Below, piece by piece: positions 38,831-47,426 of a stretch of 64,000 nt of DNA. Numbering within the stretch: the stretch's first letter is position 1; every line of letters begins with the position of its first letter. The translations under genes were made by a program, and so were the position numbers. Below the pieces are notes generated by a model, which saw only the letters and a program-made list of their open reading frames with translations, was not told the DNA's origin and searched no databases. This stretch comes from Candidatus Puniceispirillum sp. (GTDB lineage: Bacteria; Pseudomonadota; Alphaproteobacteria; Puniceispirillales; Puniceispirillaceae): positions 109,325 through 173,324 of the forward strand of contig JADHOR010000002.1 of assembly GCA_016778895.1 (NCBI GenBank), in the 5' to 3' direction.

Positions 38831-38968
38831 ATGACACGATTTGCAATTTTATTTTTTGTCTTTACTGGACTGACTGCGATTGGTCTTGTGGTTTTGTCGA
38901 ATTGGCAAATTCCCGCCCCGACGGTTGCTATTAACAAGGTTATTGCAAATGAAACTCTGCCAAAATAA
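38831..38968 (+). CDS. 45-residue single-pass membrane peptide
   Basis: An ATG at 38831 with GGAG 5 bases upstream opens a 45-codon frame. The peptide has a basic start (MTR), one membrane helix (about residues 4-23) and a short tail WQIPAPTVAINKVIANETLPK. Short proteins with one helix and an IPAP...K-V-I tail occur as conserved hypotheticals in alphaproteobacteria as I recall; I know no function. The good ribosome-binding site and the family-like tail argue that it is real despite its size. The next gene, a large exported protein, starts 73 bases later, and xerD overlaps that, so all three may be co-transcribed. Confidence 0.7.
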   Translation: MTRFAILFFVFTGLTAIGLVVLSNWQIPAPTVAINKVIANETLPK

Positions 38969-39041
38969 GCCAAAATTTCTGCAGTCAATCCGGTTATATG
39001 TGCCGGAGTCTTTTTGTAACAATGATTTACGCATTAAGCCG

Positions 39042-41087
39042 ATGTCGACAAAAAATATACGATTTTTCGGTATGTTGAAAGCCGGCTGGCTGGGGTTAGG
39101 CCTTATCGCGATACCGGTTACGCCTTTGGCCATAACGCTGGCCTTTGCCTTGGCAATCAAACCGGCCGCCGCGCAGCAGGAGGCGCCGGTCAATCTGCTG
39201 TCGATTGTCTCCACACCCGAAACAGACACCCCGATCAGCATTGACCAGGCCATTGACAAGGCCATGGACGGTGAAGGGTCTGAACAGCGCAATGCGTCGA
39301 AAGACGGCTTGGCCCCGACGGTGACGCCCAATAATGCCTCGAACGAGGCCCCAACAGATGGGATGACCAATATGCCGGCAGCGGAAATAGCGACGGCTGG
39401 CACCGCGCCATTAGAAAGCCCAGAAACTCAAGAAACTCGAGACAAGCAAGACAACGCCGGTCCGCCAGGGAGTGATCCTTCCGCTGAACATGATATCTAT
39501 GGCAGTGCGAAAATTGGCCGCCGGAAAATTTCTGATGTTGGGCTTGCTGCAATCGGTGTTGGTGATACTGGCAACCGCCAGCTCGATAGTTTGATCTGGC
39601 GTGGTACATCGGCGCGTGATGCAGTATTTCTGTTGCAAAAGGCGGCGGTCATCGGTCAGTCACAGGTGATCAATGACCTTGCTTATGAGGTCGTGGCGCG
39701 GCAAACAATTCCGCCAAGCGGGGCAAATAATGTTGCTGTTGAACTGGTTGAGGCGCGGCTGGCGTTTCTGGCAAATGGTGGCCGGTCCGCTGACCTTGCC
39801 CTGCTTGTTGCCCAGCTTCCCGAGGCAGATAAATGGACTGACTGGCGGCGTTGGTTGACCGAGCATTATCTGATGGTCCGGGATGATGCTGCGGCTTGTG
39901 AAGTTGTCAGCCGCCAGATCACGCAAACGATGGATCCGTTCTGGCACAAATCAAACGTGATCTGTCAGGCGGTTCAGGGAAATTTCAGTGGCGCAAGATT
40001 TGGCGTTGATATTCTGGCAGCCAACGGAATTGATGATCCGATTTTCTTTGGTCTGGTGGATGAGGTTCTGAACAAGACTCCTCCCATTCAGATTGATCCG
40101 ACAAAGTTGGACTCGGCGCATATTGTGCTGATGGATGTGGCGAACAGGCCGATCCCGCTTGAGGGGCTGGCGGTACTACCAAAGCAGATGGCCGAAACCA
40201 TCATAAAGTTGAAATTTCTCGGGCCGGATGCCCGTATGGTTTCAACCTATGACGGGTTACGGCGTGGTTTAATTACGCATCGCCACGCAGGTAAATTATG
40301 GCGTAACGCCGGACAAGGTGCCGGGCATGCACAGTTGGCCTTGGCGCGCCTTGATGAAAGGGCAGACGCGCTGACCAGGGCATTGGCATGGCGCGCGCTT
40401 GATGCGGATACGCAATCTGACCGGTTGGCGCTGGTAGCCAAGGCGTTTAAGGCTGAGATTGTTGCGGGTAACGGCGCTTTTATGCTGCCGCTATATGCGG
40501 AGCTCGTGCGGAATGCGCTTGCGGATGAGGCGGTGGCTGCCAATATGCGGTTCGACGATTTGGATGTTGCGCCAAAAATGGCGTTTATGCTGGCGATAAA
40601 TCAGCCAAGAGACACCTCGACCCTGAACGCGTTTGCCGGTAATGGCGCTGCGCTTAAGGTGTCTCAATTATTGCGTGGCCTGTCTGATGGTGCGGTTGAT
40701 ACGGCAGTAATCAACAGCTTGAAGCTGTGGCATATGCTGCCGATTCTTGAGGTGACAGGCGTGACAATCGAAGACCAGTCATGGCTTGATCTGGTCAAGG
40801 GTGAGACTGAGCCCAAACAGGCTTTTGTCGGATTACCACCGCTGTTGCTAAAGGCTGTTACGGCGGCAGCGCAAAGCCGCCATGTTGCCGAAACAATCTT
40901 GCTGGCAAATTGGCTGATGCATGATTTGCCACTTGATAAGGCGAACCCAGCTGATCTGGCAGCGGTCATTCGGGCACTTGATATGATCGGGCAGAATGAA
41001 GTCGCCAAGGGCTTTGCAGAGGAGATTATCGTTGCACATCTCCTGCAGCGGCTTGCTGCAATGGTACCGGATGGCACACAAAGCTAG
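39042..41087 (+). CDS. Large exported protein of unknown function upstream of xerD
   Basis: The 681-residue product (from ATG 39042; 671 from ATG 39072) has a signal sequence of about 40 residues ending near KPAAAQQ, so it should be periplasmic. Residues ~45-165 are a low-complexity acidic linker rich in Thr, Asn, Ala and Glu. The remainder is mostly helical with repeated Ala/Leu-rich segments, such as TDWRRWLTEHYLMVRDDAAACEVV, that look like a TPR/HEAT-type helical solenoid; this is inference from pattern only. No catalytic motif is recognised. Its last 17 bases overlap xerD, suggesting co-translation. The frame is open further upstream to 38880 but overlaps the small peptide gene. Confidence 0.8.
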   Translation: MSTKNIRFFGMLKAGWLGLGLIAIPVTPLAITLAFALAIKPAAAQQEAPVNLLSIVSTPETDTPISIDQAIDKAMDGEGSEQRNASKDGLAPTVTPNNASNEAPTDGMTNMPAAEIATAGTAPLESPETQETRDKQDNAGPPGSDPSAEHDIYGSAKIGRRKISDVGLAAIGVGDTGNRQLDSLIWRGTSARDAVFLLQKAAVIGQSQVINDLAYEVVARQTIPPSGANNVAVELVEARLAFLANGGRSADLALLVAQLPEADKWTDWRRWLTEHYLMVRDDAAACEVVSRQITQTMDPFWHKSNVICQAVQGNFSGARFGVDILAANGIDDPIFFGLVDEVLNKTPPIQIDPTKLDSAHIVLMDVANRPIPLEGLAVLPKQMAETIIKLKFLGPDARMVSTYDGLRRGLITHRHAGKLWRNAGQGAGHAQLALARLDERADALTRALAWRALDADTQSDRLALVAKAFKAEIVAGNGAFMLPLYAELVRNALADEAVAANMRFDDLDVAPKMAFMLAINQPRDTSTLNAFAGNGAALKVSQLLRGLSDGAVDTAVINSLKLWHMLPILEVTGVTIEDQSWLDLVKGETEPKQAFVGLPPLLLKAVTAAAQSRHVAETILLANWLMHDLPLDKANPADLAAVIRALDMIGQNEVAKGFAEEIIVAHLLQRLAAMVPDGTQS

Positions 41088-42018
41088 CACTGGCAAAACC
41101 GCCGCTAATTATGATCCGTTGATCGACGGCTTCCTGCAGGCAATCTCGGCGACGCGGGCGGCATCGGGAAATACGCTGGCGGCATATCGACGCGATTTAA
41201 TTGATTGTCAGAGCGGTCTTCAGCGCACTCATAGTGATCTCGCCACCTGTGATTCTGCTGCGTTGCGGGAGGTGATCGTTTGGTGGCATCAGCGCGCGCT
41301 CTCGCCGCGGTCAGTTGCGCGCCGGCTTAGTGCGTTGCGGCAATTTATGGGTTGGGCGGTCGAGGATGGCATAAGGACGGATAACCCGACCCGTTGGATC
41401 GATAATCCGTCTTTGCCTGCTGCTTTGCCAAAAAGCCTCAGCGAAGTCGAAATTGTCCGGCTGCTTGAGGCGGCGGCAACGATGACGCCCGATCTGGCCG
41501 CCTTGCGGGCACTCGCGATGCTAGAAATTCTTTATGCAACCGGATTGCGCGTTTCTGAACTGGTTGGGTTATTGGTGGCACAGTTTCGTCGCAACCCCGA
41601 AACAATTTTGGTGACTGGTAAAGGTGGGCGGAAGCGGGTTGTGCCGCTTGGCGATACGGCGCGGGCGGCGGCCGCACGTTGGCTTGAATGCCGTGATGCG
41701 AATGATGTTTTTTTGCTGTCCGAGATGATGTTTCCAGCCAATGATGGTGCTGCTATGACACGGCATCAATTTGCCCAGATGCTAAAGAAATTGGCGCTGG
41801 CGGCGGGTGTTGAGGCAACGCGGGTAAGTCCCCATAAGCTGCGCCACTCCTTTGCGACGCACATGTTAAACCGGGGCGCCGATCTGCGCAGTTTGCAGAG
41901 CCTGCTTGGTCATGCTGATATTTCAACAACACAAATCTATACCGCTAGCCGCCCCGACCGGCTGGTTGGACTGGTGACAACGGCGCATCCGCTTGCTAGT
42001 CGTGATCAAGATCGGTAA
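41071..42018 (+). CDS. xerD: Tyrosine recombinase XerD
   Basis: XerD with XerC resolves chromosome dimers at dif. The 315-residue product has an N-terminal SAM-like core-binding domain (SGNTLAAYRRDL, SPRSVARRLSALRQF) and a catalytic domain with all key residues: Arg in YATGLRVSELVGL, Lys in VTGKGGRKRVVP, HKLRHSFATH, His in LLGHADIS and the nucleophile Tyr in TTQIYT. ATG 41071 is chosen because the family starts close by; it overlaps the preceding gene by 17 bases. XerD rather than XerC is preferred from the alphaproteobacterial context next to aroK, but the two are hard to separate by eye. Confidence 0.9.
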   Translation: MAHKASTGKTAANYDPLIDGFLQAISATRAASGNTLAAYRRDLIDCQSGLQRTHSDLATCDSAALREVIVWWHQRALSPRSVARRLSALRQFMGWAVEDGIRTDNPTRWIDNPSLPAALPKSLSEVEIVRLLEAAATMTPDLAALRALAMLEILYATGLRVSELVGLLVAQFRRNPETILVTGKGGRKRVVPLGDTARAAAARWLECRDANDVFLLSEMMFPANDGAAMTRHQFAQMLKKLALAAGVEATRVSPHKLRHSFATHMLNRGADLRSLQSLLGHADISTTQIYTASRPDRLVGLVTTAHPLASRDQDR

Positions 42019-42118
42019 ACTACGCTGCGATAATAAATGAAGCCGAAATCTTGTGGCAATTCGACATGTGCGTCTGCCAAATCTAGAATGACCAGATGTA
42101 GAATGGAATGATTCCCGA

Positions 42119-43075
42119 ATGAGACATTTTCTTGATTTTGAAAAGCCGATTGCCAATCTTGAGGGAAAGGTCGAAGAACTTCGCCATATGAGCAATGATG
42201 GCAGCATCAACATTGCCGATGAAATTGGCAAGTTGCAAAGCCGCATCGAACGTGAGTTAAAACAGACTTATGAAAAGCTTGGCGCATGGGAAAAAGTGCA
42301 GGTTTCACGGCACCCCGACCGGCCCAAAATCCGCACGATTTTTGATCAGCTTTTTGACGATTTCACCCCACTTGCCGGCGACCGTAACTTTTCTGAGGAC
42401 CATGCTATTATTGGCGGCATGGCCCGGTTTCGGGGTCAGTCGGTTATGGTCATGGGAACCGAAAAAGGTACCAATACCGAAGAACGGATTAAGCGCAATT
42501 TTGGCATGGCACAGCCGGAAGGATACCGCAAGGCGGCGCGGCTGATGGATCTGGCTGGTCGTTATGGTCTGCCAGTGCTTAGCTTTGTTGATACTGCTGG
42601 TGCCTATCCCGGGCGTGGTGCCGAAGAGCGCGGTCAGGCGGAGGCTATTGCCAGTGCCATTCGCGCCTGTTTGAAACTGCCAACGCCGATGGTTGCGGCA
42701 ATCATCGGCGAAGGTGGTTCTGGTGGTGCGATTGCGCTGGCGACTGGAAACCGGGTTGTGATGTATGAACATGCAATCTATTGCGTAATTTCCCCCGAGG
42801 GTTGCGCGTCAATTCTATGGCGTAGCGCGGATCATGCGCGTGAGGCTGCCGAGGCTATGCGCATCACATCCGACTGGATGCATAAGCTTGGCGTTGTCGA
42901 CGCGGTGGTGAGCGAACCGCTTGGCGGGGCGCATCGTGATCCGGTGGCGGCGATTGATGCGCTTGGCGATGCGTTTGCCGCGCAGCTCTTGTCAATGGCT
43001 GGCATGGATGCGGCGGCGCTAATCGCTGATCGTAACGATAAATATATGCGGATTGGCGATAACGGCCTTGATTGA
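42119..43075 (+). CDS. accA: Acetyl-CoA carboxylase carboxyltransferase subunit alpha
   Basis: AccA with AccD transfers the carboxyl group from biotin to acetyl-CoA to make malonyl-CoA, the first step of fatty acid synthesis. The 318-residue product has standard length and motifs: FLDFEKPIANLEGKVEEL at the N-terminus, RHPDRPKIRTIFDQLFDDF, FVDTAGAYPGRGAEERGQAEAI and IIGEGGSGGAIAL with YCVISPEGCASILWR. It stands alone, 100 bases after xerD. Confidence 0.97.
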   Translation: MRHFLDFEKPIANLEGKVEELRHMSNDGSINIADEIGKLQSRIERELKQTYEKLGAWEKVQVSRHPDRPKIRTIFDQLFDDFTPLAGDRNFSEDHAIIGGMARFRGQSVMVMGTEKGTNTEERIKRNFGMAQPEGYRKAARLMDLAGRYGLPVLSFVDTAGAYPGRGAEERGQAEAIASAIRACLKLPTPMVAAIIGEGGSGGAIALATGNRVVMYEHAIYCVISPEGCASILWRSADHAREAAEAMRITSDWMHKLGVVDAVVSEPLGGAHRDPVAAIDALGDAFAAQLLSMAGMDAAALIADRNDKYMRIGDNGLD

Positions 43076-43095
43076 TCGTTTGAAAGGGGCGCGGT

Positions 43096-43465
43096 CTATT
43101 TGATCAGCTGGGTTGCTCCGATCACAGGATTGGTTTGCAGTGACGTGATTGCCCGACGCGCCTTATCAACCGCACTTAGTATCAAGCATCGCAGCGATAA
43201 CCTCGTCGCCATCAGCAGCCCCGGCAATGATCTCGCCCCATGGGTTAATAATCAACGAATGCCCATAGGTTTGCCGCCCATCGGCATGTGTGCCAAATTG
43301 CGCTGGGGCAACGACAAAACAGCCCGTTTCAATCGCCCGGGCGCGTAATAGAACGTGCCAATGCGCCCTGCCAATAACTGCGGCAATTATCAAGGGACGG
43401 ATGCGCGTTAATGTCTCTTCGGCGCTGTCGCTTAAGCAATATTGAACTGCGGCAACACTAAACAT
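43096..43465 (-). pseudogene. Nitrilase/carbon-nitrogen hydrolase with internal deletion and frameshift
   Basis: The first ~28 residues (MFSVAAVQYCLSDSAEETL, then TRIRPLIIAA) match the start of a carbon-nitrogen hydrolase, but the next residues (GRAHWHVLLRARAIETG, APAQFGTHADGRQTYGHS, INPWGEIIA) are its C-terminal third. About 150 residues in the middle, including the catalytic Glu, Lys and Cys, are missing. After LDTK the frame ends at a stop, while the alternative frame continues LSAVDKARRAITSL to a TAG at 43096, a second lesion. The gene starts 22 bases after grxC, the usual neighbour of this nitrilase in alphaproteobacteria. It cannot be catalytic. Confidence 0.85.
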
Positions 43466-43487
43466 GATCGGTACTAAACATGATGGG

Positions 43488-43751
43488 CTAGGACGCGGCT
43501 GTTAGCAGCCGGTCAAGATGGCCGGCCTGATCAAGCGCGAACAGATCATCGCAGCCGCCGATATGGTCATCATTGATAAAGACCTGAGGAACTGATGTTT
43601 TACCATTGGCGCGGCTTTTCATCGCCTGACGTTTGGCCGAGCTTAACGTCACGTCAATTTCTTCAAAGGAGATATTCTTTGCGGTCAGCAATTTTACTGC
43701 GCGGGTACAAAAGGGACAGGCCATCGCCGTGTAGATTTCAACTTTTGCCAT
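43488..43751 (-). CDS. grxC: Glutaredoxin 3
   Basis: GrxC is a glutathione-dependent dithiol glutaredoxin. The 87-residue product (from ATG 43751, GAGG 6 bases upstream) has the CPFC active site at residues 12-15 in TAMACPFCTRAVKLL, the TSVPQVFIN cis-proline loop and the GGCDDLFAL glutathione-binding segment. The frame is open 13 codons further upstream but those are not family residues. It is the only intact gene in the run comF-grxC-nit, whose order is conserved in alphaproteobacteria. Confidence 0.95.
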   Translation of the reverse strand: MAKVEIYTAMACPFCTRAVKLLTAKNISFEEIDVTLSSAKRQAMKSRANGKTSVPQVFINDDHIGGCDDLFALDQAGHLDRLLTAAS

Positions 43752-43918
43752 TTTTGCCTCACTTGACGATGCCGCGATCTGGCGCTGCAATCGGGTAGTC
43801 GGAATTTAAAACCGGCTGTTATCATAATGCAAGATGCTCGGTATTTTATAGGGCTCATATTCAAAATAATAGAACCATAAAGACATGGCCCAAAACATTG
43901 TATATCAGGCTTGGAATA

Positions 43919-44689
43919 TCACGCGTGCCGGCCATCCCGCAGAACCCGCACCAGCACGAGCCAGCGAACGTGACCAGCGCTTGCTCCCCTTAATGTTCTT
44001 GCCACCTCATAGAGGGTGGGCGGCACCAGTGGTCATCACATCATCGATCAGCAGCACTCGTCGTCCGGAAAGGCGGTGACGCTGAGCTGTTGGCACATTG
44101 AAGGCGCCCACCAAATTGCAATGGCGTTGCTTACGGGATAGCCCAGCTTAGTTTGGTGCGGATTTTGGGCGTTTTAATATTTCAGGGCAAAAGGCATTGC
44201 GGTCATGTCGCCAGCACCGTATCTGTGTCATCTCGGCTGCCTGATTATGGCGCCGATGCGAATATCGCTGCGCATGCAACGGGATTGGCACAGCCAGATG
44301 ATTGGCCTGTGCTAACTGGATGAAATGCATCTCTAGAAACCGTTTAAAAAGCGGCGTTAGATGTAACGCATCAACATATTTGAATTTCAGAATTAATTTT
44401 CGTGATTGGTCATTTTAGACAAAGCAACTGCGGATTTCAGTTAACCGCTGCGCGTCTTGCAGACAGGCACCGCACCGGTGATCACGGATGGCATAGCCGA
44501 GTGGCCGTCCAAAACAGCTGCATAATGGCGGGGTGATGAAACCATCTCTTGCCAGCAATCGGCGCACAGACCGTTATCAAAGCAAAACCGCCTGTATAAC
44601 GGGCATTGTTGCGGCAATAGAAGATCAAGCATCACGGCCGAATGCCGCCGAACGAAATCGGAGCGCTGGGCCGATTGTCTAACTGGCAT
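43919..44689 (-). pseudogene. comF: ComF family amidophosphoribosyltransferase-like protein with multiple lesions
   Basis: Stitching frames gives a full-length ComF: LLLPQQCPLYRRFCF and GLCADCWQEM, then in a second frame [76 protein letters not shown] and finally EVARTLRGASAGHV. Four lesions break it: a frameshift near 44511-44522, a TAA at 44415-44417, a TAA at 44148-44150 where the family usually has Gln (Gln-Ala-Gly-Leu context), and a frameshift near 44012-44024. A zinc-type Cys (CPLC) is also changed to Tyr. ComF has a role in DNA uptake and phosphoribosyl metabolism. It normally sits between grxC and the divergent methyltransferase, as here. Confidence 0.88.
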
Positions 44690-44823
44690 TAGAGCCTTCG
44701 CATCAAATGCTAGGACGTTGCGCCTAGCAGGCAAATAGTTAAGAATTGGTAAAGCTGTCAAGGCCAATATGACCAACCTTGCGGTGATTTAGCGCTTGCG
44801 GTTTTACGCCCAGCGCTTACAAG

Positions 44824-45753
44824 ATGCGCGTGATGATGACTGAACCGATGCCACAGCTTTTTGATTCGATTGCCCAACGCCGTTATCGGCAACGAGCCGC
44901 CGCATCCTATGCCGATTTTGCCTTTTTAAAGGACGAGGCGGCACTGCGCCTTGCGGATCGGGTAGATCTGATGCGACGTGATTTTAACCTTTGTCTTGAT
45001 CTTGGTGCACATGATGGGCGGCTATTGCGGCACTTGGCGCTAACTGGAAGAATAGCCACGATGCTGCAAAGCGATCCTGCAGCCGGATTTGCATTGCGGA
45101 CTGACCAGCCTTTTGTCGTTCATGATTTTGCCAATTTGCCATTCGCAACCGGCAGTTTTGACGCGGTCTTTTCTTGCCTGAATCTGCATTGGGTTGATGA
45201 TTTACCCGGCCTGATTATGCAAATCCGGCAGCTGCTTCGCCCCGACGGGTTATGTCTTATTAATCTGCTTGGTGGTAATAGTCTCACTGAATTGCGGGCG
45301 GCGTTGATTGCGGCCGAGCAGGATGTAACCGGCGGTTTCAGTCCGCGTTGCGCGCCGATGGCCGATATCAGGGACGTTGGCGGGCTGTTGGGGCGGGCTG
45401 GTCTGGCGCTTCCGGTGGCTGATAGCGACCGCTTGACCGTGACCTATCCGAACCTGTTTCGTCTGATGGCTGACCTTCGCGGGATGGGCGAGCAAAATGC
45501 CATGCTGGGACGGCTGCGCCATCCGACAAGGCGTGCGGTTTTCATGCGCGCGGCCGAGATTTACCAGGAACGATTTGGTCTCGATGACGGATCTATACCG
45601 GCCAGTTTCGAGATCATTACCCTTACCGGCTGGGCACCGCATGAAAACCAACAAAAACCGCTGCGGCCGGGATCAGCAACAAGCCGCCTTGCTAGCGCGA
45701 TTGGCAGTAACGAGCAGGACCCCGGGCAGGACCCCGGAAACGGGAAAAATTAG
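44824..45753 (+). CDS. SAM-dependent methyltransferase, NDUFAF5/BioC-like
   Basis: The 309-residue product has a class I methyltransferase core: NLCLDLGAHDGRLLRHL near residue 55 (SAM-binding motif I), FANLPFATGSFDAVFSCLNLHWVDDLPG (motif with HWV, typical of this subgroup) and LLRPDGLCLINLLGGNSL. The N-terminus MPQLFDSIAQRRYRQRAA matches proteins related to mitochondrial NDUFAF5, which hydroxylates a complex I subunit; the bacterial substrate is unknown. In alphaproteobacteria it diverges from comF, as here. The last 45 residues are low-complexity and unlike the family. Confidence 0.85.
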   Translation: MRVMMTEPMPQLFDSIAQRRYRQRAAASYADFAFLKDEAALRLADRVDLMRRDFNLCLDLGAHDGRLLRHLALTGRIATMLQSDPAAGFALRTDQPFVVHDFANLPFATGSFDAVFSCLNLHWVDDLPGLIMQIRQLLRPDGLCLINLLGGNSLTELRAALIAAEQDVTGGFSPRCAPMADIRDVGGLLGRAGLALPVADSDRLTVTYPNLFRLMADLRGMGEQNAMLGRLRHPTRRAVFMRAAEIYQERFGLDDGSIPASFEIITLTGWAPHENQQKPLRPGSATSRLASAIGSNEQDPGQDPGNGKN

Positions 45754-45761
45754 CGATTAGC

Positions 45762-46217
45762 CTATAGCAGGTCCTGTATCGCTGAGATCAGCGGTATATC
45801 AGCGTCTGGCATTGGGTAATCGCGCAAATGCTGTGGGCGCACCCATTTTAACGTGCCGCCTTCGATCGGTTGCGGCCGGCCTTGCCAGCGCCGACACACA
45901 AACAGCATCATTAATAGATGAAACGCTGGCTGCGCATCGCTGGCCTCATAATGATGGCTTGCAAAGCTAAGCGGCGCGAGGCAGGATCTGGCAGTATCAA
46001 TGCCTAGCTCTTCACGTAGCTCCCGGATCAGCGCCGATTCAGGGGTTTCGCCGGCTTCGATTTTGCCGCCGGGAAATTCCCATAATCCAGACATAGATTT
46101 GCCTTCGGGGCGCTGTGCCAGCAATACGCGTCCATCAATATCGACCAGCGCTACCGCGCTTACTAACAACATTGGTAGCCTAGCTTCGGTAATCGGCATT
46201 GATCGAGATATAGCCAT
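45762..46217 (-). CDS. mutT: 8-oxo-dGTP diphosphatase MutT (Nudix)
   Basis: MutT removes oxidised dGTP from the nucleotide pool. The product of up to 151 residues carries the full Nudix box GKIEAGETPESALIRELREELGI (given in two parts: GKIEAGETPESAL and REELGI, with the Gx5Ex7REUxEExGU pattern), preceded by LLAQRPEGKSMSGLWEFPGG, typical of MutT. ATG 46217 would overlap the argJ end by 38 bases; ATG 46199 or 46172 are alternatives, and 46172 falls just after the argJ stop. The argJ-mutT pair is an alphaproteobacterial arrangement. Confidence 0.9.
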   Translation of the reverse strand: MAISRSMPITEARLPMLLVSAVALVDIDGRVLLAQRPEGKSMSGLWEFPGGKIEAGETPESALIRELREELGIDTARSCLAPLSFASHHYEASDAQPAFHLLMMLFVCRRWQGRPQPIEGGTLKWVRPQHLRDYPMPDADIPLISAIQDLL

Positions 46218-47418
46218 GCGTCAGATCGCAAGTCCAAACCCGTGCCGCGCCGAGACCATCGCCAATCGACACCGCCAGATCAATCATCTGACCAGTCATA
46301 TGGGCGGCAATCGGGGCTTCGTCATATTCGGCAACACGCATCCCATCACGCGCCACGCGACAGCCGCCAATATCGATGCTGATCGCATCCGACGGAATGC
46401 CAATCCCCAATTTGCCGATTGCCATGACGATCCGGCCCCAATTAGCATCCTCGCCAGCAATCGCAGTTTTGACCAGCGGCGAATTCGCAATGGCAAGCCC
46501 GATTTTACGGGCAGTCGTCTTATCTTTGGCACCGGTAATATCGATGGTGACAAGTTTGGTTGCGCCTTCGCCATCACGAACAATCTGGATTGCAAGATCG
46601 TTCATCACCGCGGCCAGCGCTTTGCGGAAATCCTTTAGCGCCAGATCATCAGCATCGGCAACAGGCCGGTTGCCCGCCTTGCCGCTTGCTATCAGGAATA
46701 CGCTGTCATTGGTCGATGTGTCGCTATCAACGGTAATGGAGTTAAAGCTATCCCCATTGGCGCGGCGCAGGCATCGCCCCAGAACGTCCGACGGCAAGGC
46801 GGCATCAGTGCCGATATAGCCAAGCATGGTCGCCATATTTGGCGCAATCATGCCCGATCCTTTGGCAATGCCGCATATGGTGATGGCAACCCCGTCAATT
46901 ATACAGCTAGCATGGGCGCCTTTGGCAAATGTGTCAGTTGTGCGGATAGCATTGGCAGCATCATGCCAGCTGGCGTTCACGCCTTGGATGTTTGCATCAT
47001 TGACGAGCGCCGCAAAATAGGGCAGCAGCGCCGCGGTGTCTAAAGGCTCGCCAATCACCCCTGTAGAGGCCACCATGATGGCCTCAGCTTTACAATCAAG
47101 ATGATTTGCAAGGCTGCTGACCATCTCCCTGACAGCCTTGTCGCCGCGACTGCCTGTAAAGGCATTGGCATTACCGGCATTGGTGATAATCGCTGCTGCC
47201 TTTCCGGTATCCGCAACCTTCCGGCTCCAGATCACTGGGGCTGCTGCCGTATCGGACTGGGTAAACACACCCGCAACAGTGCTGCCAGAGGCCAAAGTAA
47301 TCAGCAGTAAATCATCGCGGCCCTGGTAGCGCATACCGCTCGCTGCCGTCGCAAGTCCAATACCAGCAATTGTTGGCAGGTCGGGAAAATGCTCTGGCGC
47401 TAAAGGAGATATTGTCAT
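46180..47418 (-). CDS. argJ: Glutamate N-acetyltransferase / amino-acid acetyltransferase
   Basis: ArgJ moves the acetyl group from N-acetylornithine to glutamate, recycling acetyl in arginine synthesis, and may also use acetyl-CoA. The 412-residue precursor is cut autocatalytically at the Ala-Thr bond in MIAPNMATMLGY, freeing Thr197 as nucleophile. TNAGNANAFTG and the oxyanion region MVASTGVIGEPL are present. Together with argD and argF at 9-11 kb it gives the cyclic acetyl pathway. It ends inside the upstream-most reading of mutT and lies 8 bases after ppiC. Confidence 0.96.
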   Translation of the reverse strand: MTISPLAPEHFPDLPTIAGIGLATAASGMRYQGRDDLLLITLASGSTVAGVFTQSDTAAAPVIWSRKVADTGKAAAIITNAGNANAFTGSRGDKAVREMVSSLANHLDCKAEAIMVASTGVIGEPLDTAALLPYFAALVNDANIQGVNASWHDAANAIRTTDTFAKGAHASCIIDGVAITICGIAKGSGMIAPNMATMLGYIGTDAALPSDVLGRCLRRANGDSFNSITVDSDTSTNDSVFLIASGKAGNRPVADADDLALKDFRKALAAVMNDLAIQIVRDGEGATKLVTIDITGAKDKTTARKIGLAIANSPLVKTAIAGEDANWGRIVMAIGKLGIGIPSDAISIDIGGCRVARDGMRVAEYDEAPIAAHMTGQMIDLAVSIGDGLGAARVWTCDLTHGYISINADYRS

Positions 47419-47426
47419 GGCGGGGG

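Noticed and set aside
43885..44079. Plus-strand frame of 64 codons in the comF region
   Set aside because: It is the reverse reading of the comF remnant, which carries recognisable PRPP-binding and C-terminal motifs on the other strand.
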